This document shows positions 39,615 to 46,757 of a stretch of 64,000 nt of DNA, piece by piece. A model generated the notes under the pieces. It did not search any database. It was not told the origin of the DNA and was given only the letters and a program-made list of their open reading frames with translations. Position numbers and translations under genes: made by a program. Position 1 is the first letter of the stretch; each line of letters starts with the position of its first letter. The stretch lies in NCBI RefSeq assembly GCF_014191255.1, contig NZ_JACHWH010000002.1, positions 930,001-994,000 on the forward strand, written 5' to 3'. The DNA is from Amycolatopsis bartoniae. GTDB taxonomy: Bacteria > Actinomycetota > Actinomycetes > Mycobacteriales > Pseudonocardiaceae.

Positions 39615-40057
39615 GACCGTCCTGCCTTCCCGTCACGCGTGGCGGTGCCCGAACCCGCGTGGAAAACCTCCACGGTCGGCTCCAGGCCGTCTGCGCCCAC
39701 GACCTCGCACCAGGCATCGAAGCCGGCCTGGAAGGCCACGATGCCGGCCTCGGGCAGGCTGATCTCGATCGCCTCGAGGATCTCCCGCGGGGTGAGGCCG
39801 AGATCGAGCGCGACCTTGATGTGGCTCTGGATGTGCCCCTTCGAAGCGCGCATCACGGTGAGGCTGACGATGAAGATGAGCTCCTTCGTCCTGCGGTCGA
39901 GCGCCCGCTGGTCGAGGTACGCCGCGCCGACGAGACCGTTGGCCGCCTCCAGCACGCCGAAATCCTGCTTGGCCATCACCTTGTGGTAGTCGAGGACGTA
40001 GCCCCGCTCGCGGGCCATGTCGTCGATGTAGCGCTGCGGATCCCGCACAGCCGCCAT
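39611..40057 (-). CDS. Carboxymuconolactone-decarboxylase-fold protein
   Basis: This small 148-residue all-helical protein belongs to the CMD/AhpD-like superfamily. The core motif reads LDRRTKELIFIVSLTVMRASKGHIQSHIKVALDLGLTPREILEAI (~50-95). The redox CxxC pair of AhpD is absent; the region carries KGHIQSH, nearer to true CMD-type proteins. It could be a decarboxylase/lactonase or a structural homologue. The ATG at 40057 is preceded by GAAGGGAGTCATC. The palindrome TACTGTAATACAGTA lies 24 bp upstream, so this gene and the coupled dehydrogenase are probably repressed or activated by the local GntR protein. Confidence 0.82.
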   Translation of the reverse strand: MAAVRDPQRYIDDMARERGYVLDYHKVMAKQDFGVLEAANGLVGAAYLDQRALDRRTKELIFIVSLTVMRASKGHIQSHIKVALDLGLTPREILEAIEISLPEAGIVAFQAGFDAWCEVVGADGLEPTVEVFHAGSGTATRDGKAGRS

Positions 40058-40080
40058 GATGACTCCCTTCGTCAAGGCAG

Positions 40081-40095
40081 TACTGTAATACAGTA
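40081..40095. promoter_or_regulatory. TACTGTAATACAGTA palindrome, operator of the CMD operon
   Basis: This perfect 7+1+7 inverted repeat lies 23 bp before the start codon of the carboxymuconolactone-decarboxylase-fold gene. It carries the same GTAATAC core as 33401, 35883 (opposite strand) and 38672. Confidence 0.7.
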
Positions 40096-40214
40096 ATATA
40101 GGCTGATCAACCCGCCTGGCGCACGGAGGCAAGAACCGGATCGACAGCTCGATCCCACGCGCCGGGTCGGAATGCACGAGAACCCATTTGTCTGAGGGAC
40201 GAGCATCTGGCGTC

Positions 40215-40640
40215 TTGGAGTCGTGTCGGCCCGGCGTTCGTGGCGCAGGGCGAGGTGGCGGTAGCCGGTCAGCCAGGCATCGATCGATGATCCATCGGTA
40301 GCGGCCGGGACGTTCCTTGGATTCGATGCCTTCACACGACAGACGAGGTTGGATTCCTTCGTTGTTGCCCGCGGAAATGCCGGTCGTGATTGGCGGGCCG
40401 GTGGTGGATTTCCGACGGGGTTTGCCGCGATCGATCGGGCTCCGGCCGCCCTTTTGGGCCCGCACGTGGGCCGCGCTTCCGTGCTCCAGCCACCGCGAGC
40501 CGCCCGAGCGCGTAATCAGGCGGCTCGCTGCGCAGATGCGGGTAATCCGCCCCAGCCCCCCGTGGAGCGGGTGATGGTGCTCGCTGCACCGAACACCGCC
40601 GGAACATCACGCCACGCGACCCCACACCGGTACGCCCTCT
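40215..40640 (-). mobile_element. IS5-family transposase relic
   Basis: Fragments of an IS5-type DDE transposase lie in order on the minus strand but in different frames. YRCGVAWRDVPAVFGA (~40590-40636) comes from the N-terminal domain. VRAQKGGRSPIDRGKPRRK, then TTGISAGN, are from the middle. CEGIESKERPGRYRWIIDR follows, and after a frameshift AWLTGYRHLALRHERRAD from the C-terminal domain. Large internal deletions and the frameshift make it non-functional. It marks the right border of the 30.8-40.1 kb island and truncates the gene at 40685-41000. Terminal inverted repeats were not found. Confidence 0.65.
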
Positions 40641-40684
40641 GATCTCCGAGAGCAATCGAAAACCGCGACACACGGCAGCAACCC

Positions 40685-41000
40685 AGCAAACAACCGGCAA
40701 CTGTGCCAGACCCGCCCTCGTCGGCGGGGTCTTCGCCAGGTAGACCAGCCGCCAGCCGGTGCCGGTCTGCCGCCAGGTGACCCGTACCGCCGGGCCGAGG
40801 TTGCGCACGGTGCCGTCCGGGTCCAGCAGGGGCAGCTCGGGCTCCTGCACGCCGGGATCGAGCGTGTCCTCGGTCCAGGTGAGCACGGGCCGCGGCACCA
40901 CCTCCGCGACGTGCCGGTCGCCGAAGTGGGCAGGTGGCGAGAGCCGCACCTCGCGCGGTGTCTTCCCGTCCACGACCAGCTCCGCCGTCAGTTCCGTCAT
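40685..41000 (-). pseudogene. Hypothetical gene truncated by the IS5 relic
   Basis: An ATG at 41000 opens MTELTAELVVDGKTPREVRL and about 95 residues that look like a real protein, ending near GTGWRLVYLAKTP. The frame then runs into sequence belonging to the IS5 relic and only stops at 40332. No family is recognised. The start lacks a ribosome site, but CACAGT six bases upstream could be a -10. It is divergent from the methyltransferase gene. Confidence 0.5.
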
Positions 41001-41044
41001 GAATTCACTGTGCCAGGGCGCGGGCTGCCGTTACCGTCAGCGGC

Positions 41045-41749
41045 GTGCCCGACGACCTCTTCGCCAACCCCCGCCTCGCGGGGATCTACGACCTGCTCGA
41101 AGGCGACCGCGACGATCTCGGCCCCTACCTGGCCTTGGCTGAGGACCTCGGCGCGCAGCACGTCCTCGACATCGGTTGCGGGACCGGGACCTTCGCGTTG
41201 CTGCTGGCCTCTCGCGGGTTCGACGTCACCGGTGTCGAACCCGCCGCCGCGTCGCTCGACGTTGCTCGTGCCAAGCCTGGTGCGGAGGAAGTGCGCTGGA
41301 TTCACGGGGACGCCACCACCCTGCCCCCGATGCGGGCCGATCTCGCGACCATGACCGCGAACGTCGCTCAGGCCATCGTCGAGCCCGAGGCGTGGCGGGG
41401 CACGCTCCGCGGGGTACACGACGCGTTGCGGCCTGGCGGCCACCTGGTCTTCGAGAGCCGCGACCCCGCCTACCGCGCCTGGGAGGGCTGGAACCGCGCC
41501 GCTTCGCACCACGTCACCGGCGACGTGGAGAGCTGGGTCGAGCTACTCGACGTGAGCCTGCCGCTGGTGACGTTCCGCTGGACGTACGTCTTCCCCGACG
41601 GCGAAACCCTCACGTCCGACTCCACGCTCCGCTTCCGCACCCGGGACGAGATCGAAGCCGACCTCCTCGCCGCGGGCTACGGGGTCGACGACGTCCGCGA
41701 CGCGCCCGACCGGCCCGGCCGCGAGTTCGTGTTCGTCGCCTCCCGCTGA
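41045..41749 (+). CDS. Class I SAM-dependent methyltransferase
   Basis: This 234-residue cytosolic methyltransferase has motif I HVLDIGCGTGTFALLLA (~39-55), the acidic residue after strand 2 in VTGVEPA (~61) and post-I IHGDATTLP (~85). LRPGGHLVFESRDP (~128) follows. The Rossmann fold core is complete; the acceptor is unknown. The GTG at 41045 has no ribosome site, but TACCGT ends seven bases upstream, so a leaderless message is likely. Its last 73 bp overlap the 3' end of the convergent MarR gene on the other strand. Confidence 0.87.
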   Translation: MPDDLFANPRLAGIYDLLEGDRDDLGPYLALAEDLGAQHVLDIGCGTGTFALLLASRGFDVTGVEPAAASLDVARAKPGAEEVRWIHGDATTLPPMRADLATMTANVAQAIVEPEAWRGTLRGVHDALRPGGHLVFESRDPAYRAWEGWNRAASHHVTGDVESWVELLDVSLPLVTFRWTYVFPDGETLTSDSTLRFRTRDEIEADLLAAGYGVDDVRDAPDRPGREFVFVASR

Positions 41750-42177
41750 CGCAGCCGGTCGAGAATTCCGTCCAGGGCAAGGAGATCCTCCGGCGGCAGG
41801 GACAGCAGCGCCGCCGGCGGCGCCGACAGGATCCTCGACGCCGTGGCCGCCGCGGCGTGCCCCGCCGGGGTGGGCTCGACGAGCTTCGAGCGCCGGTCCT
41901 CCGGGCGCACCCTGCGCTCCACCAGCCCGCGCTGCTCCAGATCGTCCACCAGCACCGTGGCGTACGGCCGGTCGATCAGCAGCTCCTCGGCCAGCTCCCC
42001 GAGCGTCATCGGGCGCACCGCGAGCCGCCGCAGGGCCTTGGCCTTGACGAAGCTCAGCCCCAGCTCGTCGACGACCTGCTTGCGGCGGTCGTACCGGTCG
42101 ACCACCAGCTCCCGCATCCGCTCCCACACCCGCCCGGCCAGCGTGGTGCCCGATGGTTCGCTCGCAAGCTCGCTCAC
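41677..42177 (-). CDS. MarR-family transcription regulator
   Basis: This 166-residue regulator has a MarR-type winged helix. Visible parts are GLSFVKAKALRRLAVRPMTLGELAEELLIDRPYATVLVDDLEQRGLVERRVRPEDRRSKLVEPTPAG (~40-105), which includes the DRR wing. The GTG at 42177 overlaps the stop of the upstream DHA2 transporter gene (GTGA), so transporter and regulator are one operon. It probably represses that operon through the inverted repeats at 43611-43643. The C-terminal ~24 codons lie antisense to the methyltransferase gene. The tail (EATNTNSRPGRSG) looks unconserved. Confidence 0.85.
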   Translation of the reverse strand: MSELASEPSGTTLAGRVWERMRELVVDRYDRRKQVVDELGLSFVKAKALRRLAVRPMTLGELAEELLIDRPYATVLVDDLEQRGLVERRVRPEDRRSKLVEPTPAGHAAAATASRILSAPPAALLSLPPEDLLALDGILDRLRQREATNTNSRPGRSGASRTSSTP

Positions 42178-43601
42178 GCGGCGACCCTCTCCTCCTCGAC
42201 GAAGTGCTGCGCCGTGCGGCGCGCCCACGTGCCCGTGGTGACGAAACCGAGCACGAGCACCACGACGCCGCAACCGACCATGATCCACCAGGCCGGTGCG
42301 CTCGCCGCCGCGAACCCGGCCTCGATCGGCCCCCGCACGCGCGACGTCACCACCGCGCCGAGCACCGCGACACCCAGCGCACCGCCGACGACCCGGCTCG
42401 TCGAGGCGACCGCCGCCGCGACACCCGCCTGCTCCCGCGGCATCCCCGACACCGCCGCGTTCGTGATGGGCGGATTGACCATACCGAAACCGATCCCGAA
42501 CACCAGGTACGTCACGACCAGCAGGAGCAGCGGCGAATGCGCGGTGAGCGTGGTGAGCAGCAGCCCCGACACGAAGATCCCCGCCCCGCCGGCCACGAGC
42601 GGCACCCGCGCGCCCCGGCTGCCCACGATCCGGCCCGACACCGGGGCCAGCACGAGGATCATCGCCGCGGTGGGCAATGTCAACAATCCGGCGTGCAGAG
42701 GAGAGTACCCGCGGACAGTCTGCAAGTAGATCGCGTTGAGGAACAGAAAACCGCCCATGCACGCGAAGCCGGAGATCGCGATGACCGTCGCACCGGAGAA
42801 CGGCGCGCTGGTGAAGAACCGCGGGTCGATCAACGGTTCCGCGCGCCGCTTCTCGTACGGCACCAGGCACAGCACGGCGGCCGCGGCGAGCACGAAACAG
42901 CCGATCGTCTGCGCCGAACCCCAGCCCGCGTGCGGCGCCTCGATGATGCCGTAGGTCAGGCTGCCCAGGATCACGAACACCAGCAGCTGCCCCACCGGGT
43001 CCACGCGACGGGCCCGCGCGGCGCGCGACTCCGGCACGAACAGCGCGGCGAGCACGAACGCGACGACGCCGATCGGCACGTTGATCCAGAAGATCGACCG
43101 CCAGCCGACCGCGTCCACCAGCGCCCCGCCGACCACCGGCCCGAGCGCCATGCTGATCCCGAACACCCCGCCCCAGACGCCGATCGCGCGCGCCCGCTCC
43201 CGCGGGTCGGTGAAGGTGTTGGTGACGATCGACATCGCGACCGGGTTGAGCATCGAGCCGCCGACGGCCTGCACCATCCGGAACACGACGAGCAGCCCGA
43301 CGTTCGGCGCCAGGCTGCACAGCAGCGAGCCGATCGTGAACACCGCCAGCCCGGTCTGGAACGTGCGGCGCCTGCCCAGCCGGTCCGCGGTCGACCCGGA
43401 CAGCATCAGCAGGCTCGCGAGCACGAGCGAGTACGCGTCCACGGTCCACTGCAGGCTCGAGACGCCGGTGGCGAAGTCGTGCTGGATCGACGGCAGCGCG
43501 AGGTTGACGATCGTGTTGTCCATCGAGACGACGAACAGGCTCAGGCAGCAGATGGCCAGCACGAGCCAGCGGCGGCGGTAGGTCAGCTCCGGCAAGAGCA
43601 C
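42174..43601 (-). CDS. DHA2-family drug efflux transporter (14 TM)
   Basis: This 475-residue proton-driven exporter of the DHA2 (EmrB/QacA-like) family has about fourteen hydrophobic segments. Signatures include SMDNTIVNLALPSIQHDF (~26, motif D1), STADRLGRRRTFQTGL (motif A, ~69) and GVFGISMALGPVVGGALV (motif C, ~147). The GTG start follows CCTGGA. Its start region lies next to an 8-bp inverted repeat pair (43611-43643), fitting repression by the co-transcribed MarR protein. The substrate is unknown; an antibiotic or lipophilic toxin is usual for the family. Confidence 0.9.
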   Translation of the reverse strand: MLLPELTYRRRWLVLAICCLSLFVVSMDNTIVNLALPSIQHDFATGVSSLQWTVDAYSLVLASLLMLSGSTADRLGRRRTFQTGLAVFTIGSLLCSLAPNVGLLVVFRMVQAVGGSMLNPVAMSIVTNTFTDPRERARAIGVWGGVFGISMALGPVVGGALVDAVGWRSIFWINVPIGVVAFVLAALFVPESRAARARRVDPVGQLLVFVILGSLTYGIIEAPHAGWGSAQTIGCFVLAAAAVLCLVPYEKRRAEPLIDPRFFTSAPFSGATVIAISGFACMGGFLFLNAIYLQTVRGYSPLHAGLLTLPTAAMILVLAPVSGRIVGSRGARVPLVAGGAGIFVSGLLLTTLTAHSPLLLLVVTYLVFGIGFGMVNPPITNAAVSGMPREQAGVAAAVASTSRVVGGALGVAVLGAVVTSRVRGPIEAGFAAASAPAWWIMVGCGVVVLVLGFVTTGTWARRTAQHFVEEERVAA

Positions 43602-43610
43602 TCCAGGATA

Positions 43611-43643
43611 GTTGTAGATCTATAACAGTTAACACTCTACAAC
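43611..43643. promoter_or_regulatory. Inverted repeats upstream of the MarR/DHA2 operon
   Basis: GTTGTAGA (43611-43618) and TCTACAAC (43636-43643) are perfect complements separated by 17 bp. The first arm also forms a near-palindrome with the adjacent TCTATAAC. The A/T-rich patch is unusual for this DNA and lies immediately upstream of the transporter start, as expected for a MarR operator. Confidence 0.6.
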
Positions 43644-43716
43644 TTTTGGCTCTGGACGGGATTCATCTAATGATTTAACGTTTGTGGTCGGTGCCTTCGA
43701 TGGAGAGGAACTGGTC

Positions 43717-45441
43717 GTGACGGGTGAGCGGCGGAGTGCGGCGTGGTTCGGGGCGTCCGGCCGGGCCGGGATGATCTACCGGTCGTGGATGCGCAACCAG
43801 GGCTTCGGGCCGGAGGTGTTCGACGGACGGCCGGTGATCGGCATCGCGACGAGCGCGTCGGAACTGGCTCCCTGCAACGCGCACCTGCACCGGGTGGCCG
43901 AGGCGGTCAAGCGCGGGGTGTGGCAGGCGGGCGGGTTCCCGCTGGAGTTCCCGACGATGGCCACCGGCGAGACGCTCATGCGGCCCACCGCGATGCTCTA
44001 CCGCAACCTCATGGCGATGGAGGTCGAGGAGCTCATCCGCGCCAACCCGCTGGACGGCGTCGTGCTGCTTTCGGGCTGCGACAAGACGACCCCGGCGATG
44101 CTGATGGCCGCGGCGAGCGTCGACCTGCCCGCCGTGATGGTCACCGGCGGGCCGATGCTCAACGGCAAGTACCGGGGCACGGACGTCGGGTCCGGCACGC
44201 ATGTCTGGAAGTTCGAGGAGGAGCTCAAGGCCGGGCGGATGACGCAGGAGGAGTGCTTCTTCGCCGAGGGCTGCATGGCCCGCTCCAACGGGCACTGCAT
44301 GACCATGGGCACCGCCTCCACGATGGCGTGCCTGGCCGAGGCGCTCGGCATGCAGCTGCCCGGTTCGGCGGCCTGGCCCGCGGTGGACGCGCGCCGGTTC
44401 GAGATCGGGCAGGCCGCGGGGCAGCGGATCGTGGGAATGGTCGAGGAGGACCTGCGCCCCTCGCAGATCCTGACCCGGCAGGCGTTCGAGAACGCGATCC
44501 GCGTCAACGCGGCCATCGGCGGGTCGACGAACGCGCTGGTGCACCTGATGGCGATCGCCGGCCGCGCGGAGGTGCCGCTCGCGCTCGACGACTTCGACGT
44601 GCTGGCCCGCGCGGTACCGACGCTGGTGAACCTCATGCCGTCCGGGAAGTTCCTGATGGAGGACTTCTGCTACGCCGGTGGCCTGCCGGTGGTGATGCGC
44701 GAGCTGCTGGAGCACGGGCTGCTGCACGGCGAGTGCGTGACCGTGACGGGCAAGAGCGTCGCGGACACGGTGAGCGGGGCGGAGAACTACGGGCCCGAGG
44801 TGATCACCAGCGTGGCCGAGCCGTTCCAGCCCGCGGGCACCGGAACCGCTGTGCTGCGCGGAAACCTGGCGCCGAACGGGGCGGTGCTCAAGCAGTCGGC
44901 CGCGTCCCCGGAGCTGCTGACCCACACCGGCCCGGCGCTCGCGTTCGACACGGTGGAGGACTACCACGCCGTCGCGGACGACCCCGACCTCGACGTCACC
45001 CCCGACACGATCCTGGTGATCCGCGGGGCGGGGCCGAAGGGCTATCCGGGGATGCCTGAGGTGTCCAACGTGGCGCTGCCCGCGAAGCTGCTCAAGGCGG
45101 GGATCACCGACATGGTGCGGATCTGCGACGGGCGCATGTCGGGCACCGGGTACGGCACGGTCGTGCTGCACGTCGCGCCGGAGTCCGCCGTGGGCGGCCC
45201 GCTCGCGCTCGTGCGCAGCGGCGACCGGATCACGCTCGACGTGCCGAACCGGTCGCTGACCCTGCACGTGGACGACGAGGAGCTCGCCGCCCGCCGCGCC
45301 GCGTGGCAGCCGCCGGAGTCCACCATCACGAGCGGATACGCCTGGCTGTACACGCAGCACGTCGGGCAGGCCGACACGGGAGCCGACTTCGACTTCCTCC
45401 GCGGCCGCCGGGGCCACACCGTGCCCCGGGACTCGCACTGA
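43717..45441 (+). CDS. IlvD/Edd-family dehydratase, sugar-acid type
   Basis: This 574-residue Fe-S dehydratase removes water from a polyhydroxy acid to give a 2-keto-3-deoxy acid. Cluster-ligand cysteines are seen in APCNAHLHR (~50), [11 protein letters not shown] (~119) and [12 protein letters not shown] (~185). The magnesium-binding Lys/Asp region [18 protein letters not shown] and [18 protein letters not shown] (~268) fit the L-arabonate/gluconate-like branch rather than biosynthetic dihydroxyacid dehydratase. The GTG at 43717 is preferred because GGAGAGGAACTG precedes it; an in-frame GTG at 43684 is possible. It is alone on its strand, so the pathway it serves cannot be fixed from context. 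Confidence 0.85.
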   Translation: MTGERRSAAWFGASGRAGMIYRSWMRNQGFGPEVFDGRPVIGIATSASELAPCNAHLHRVAEAVKRGVWQAGGFPLEFPTMATGETLMRPTAMLYRNLMAMEVEELIRANPLDGVVLLSGCDKTTPAMLMAAASVDLPAVMVTGGPMLNGKYRGTDVGSGTHVWKFEEELKAGRMTQEECFFAEGCMARSNGHCMTMGTASTMACLAEALGMQLPGSAAWPAVDARRFEIGQAAGQRIVGMVEEDLRPSQILTRQAFENAIRVNAAIGGSTNALVHLMAIAGRAEVPLALDDFDVLARAVPTLVNLMPSGKFLMEDFCYAGGLPVVMRELLEHGLLHGECVTVTGKSVADTVSGAENYGPEVITSVAEPFQPAGTGTAVLRGNLAPNGAVLKQSAASPELLTHTGPALAFDTVEDYHAVADDPDLDVTPDTILVIRGAGPKGYPGMPEVSNVALPAKLLKAGITDMVRICDGRMSGTGYGTVVLHVAPESAVGGPLALVRSGDRITLDVPNRSLTLHVDDEELAARRAAWQPPESTITSGYAWLYTQHVGQADTGADFDFLRGRRGHTVPRDSH

Positions 45442-45445
45442 CTGC

Positions 45446-46396
45446 TCACCTGAACTCGGGCAGGACCTTGCTGGACCACGCCTCGAAGAACTTGTCGTGG
45501 TCCGAACCGATCTGCTGGACGTACACCTCGTCGAACCCGGCGTCGGCGAACTTGCGCACCTGCTGCACGTACTTGTCCGGGTCCGGGCCACACGGGATCG
45601 ACTCCCCCACCGCCTCCTCGGTCACCAGCGTCGAGGCGGCGGCGAACTCGCTCGGGATCGGCAGGTTCCGCGGGAGGTTGCCGGGCAGCAGGTCGTTCGG
45701 CCACTTGCGGTGCGCGGTCTTGCGGCCCTGCTCCTCCGACTCGGCCCAGCACGCCTTGAACCCGCCCTGGATCGGGCCCCGGCCGCCCTCGTCGCGGTAG
45801 CGCTTCACGAGCTCCGCGTCCGGCATCACCGTGCACAGCCCGTCCGCGGTCTTCGCCGCGTGGCTGATCGCCTTCGGGCCGAACGCCGACACGTAGATCG
45901 GCACCGGCTCCTCGGGCAGCGTGTAGATCCGTGCCTGCTCCACCGTGTAGTGCTTCCCGCGGTGGTTGACGAGCTTGCCGGTGTGCAGCTCGCGGATCAC
46001 GTCGATGGCCTCGTCGAGCATCTCCAGCCGCTCGTCCGGCGGCGGCCAGTGGTCGCCGAGCACGTGCTCGTTCAGCGCCTCGCCACTGCCCACGCCAAGC
46101 GTGAACCCGCCGCGGCATTGCACCGCCGCAGTCGCCGCGGCCTGGGCGACGATCGCCGGGTGGATGCGGATCGTCGGGCACGTCACCGCCGTGGTGATCG
46201 GCAGCGAGGTCACCTGCGACAGCGCACCGATGACCGACCACACGAACGGGCTCTGCCCCTGCTCGTCCAGCCACGGGTGGAAGTGGTCGGAGATCCACAG
46301 CCGTTCGAACCCGGCCTGCTCCGCCTGCTTCGCCTGCTCGACGAGCTCCTGCGGACCGAACTCCTCGCACGAAAGGAAATAGCCGATGCTCACCAT
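45446..46396 (-). CDS. F420-dependent LLM-class oxidoreductase
   Basis: This 316-residue luciferase-like TIM-barrel enzyme resembles the F420-dependent glucose-6-phosphate dehydrogenase/FGD-like group. It begins VSIGYFLSCEEFGPQELVEQAKQAE and has FERLWISDHFHPWLDEQGQSPFVWSVIGAL (~29-58). GGFTLGVGSGEALNEHVLG (~106) holds the F420-contacting segment, with EALNE as in FGD proteins. VNHRGKHYTVEQARIYTLPE follows. The substrate is unknown: some members use sugar phosphates, others alcohols or hydroxymycolate-like lipids. It converges on the IlvD gene with a four-base gap. Presence of such an enzyme implies the cell makes F420. Confidence 0.85.
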   Translation of the reverse strand: MVSIGYFLSCEEFGPQELVEQAKQAEQAGFERLWISDHFHPWLDEQGQSPFVWSVIGALSQVTSLPITTAVTCPTIRIHPAIVAQAAATAAVQCRGGFTLGVGSGEALNEHVLGDHWPPPDERLEMLDEAIDVIRELHTGKLVNHRGKHYTVEQARIYTLPEEPVPIYVSAFGPKAISHAAKTADGLCTVMPDAELVKRYRDEGGRGPIQGGFKACWAESEEQGRKTAHRKWPNDLLPGNLPRNLPIPSEFAAASTLVTEEAVGESIPCGPDPDKYVQQVRKFADAGFDEVYVQQIGSDHDKFFEAWSSKVLPEFR

Positions 46397-46424
46397 GTGG
46401 TGCGACTACCCCGCACCACCGCGC

Positions 46425-46757
46425 TCAACCGCGCGCGCGCTCCGTGAGGACCCGCGCCACGGGCTCCAGCCCGGACATCTCCACGACGCGCCGCACCGGG
46501 GAGCTCGGCGGCACCACCAGGTCCAGCTTCATCTGCAGCACCCGCAGCCGTTCGGCGAGGGTGAACAGGATGCGCAGCCCGGCGCTGTCGAGGTACTCCA
46601 GCTTCGCCAGGTCGAGCACGACCGTCGTGACGTCGTTGGTGACCGCGTCGTTGATCTGCTGCTGCACCTCGCTCGCGTTCGCGAGGTCGATCTCGCCCAC
46701 TATCCGCACGAGGACCGCGTCCCCGTCGACTTCCTTGGTGATCTCAGCCGCAGTCAT
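46425..46757 (-). CDS. Anti-sigma factor antagonist (STAS domain)
   Basis: This 110-residue single-domain STAS protein belongs to the RsbV/SpoIIAA type. The phospho-acceptor region reads LAKLEYLDSAGLRILFTL, with the serine in DSAG (~58). When unphosphorylated it binds an anti-sigma kinase and frees a sigma factor. It overlaps the upstream GAF-SpoIIE-HATPase gene by four bases (ATGA), so kinase/phosphatase and substrate are co-translated. GGAGGCGAAGGC provides the ribosome site. No sigma factor gene lies nearby, so the target is elsewhere. Confidence 0.9.
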   Translation of the reverse strand: MTAAEITKEVDGDAVLVRIVGEIDLANASEVQQQINDAVTNDVTTVVLDLAKLEYLDSAGLRILFTLAERLRVLQMKLDLVVPPSSPVRRVVEMSGLEPVARVLTERARG

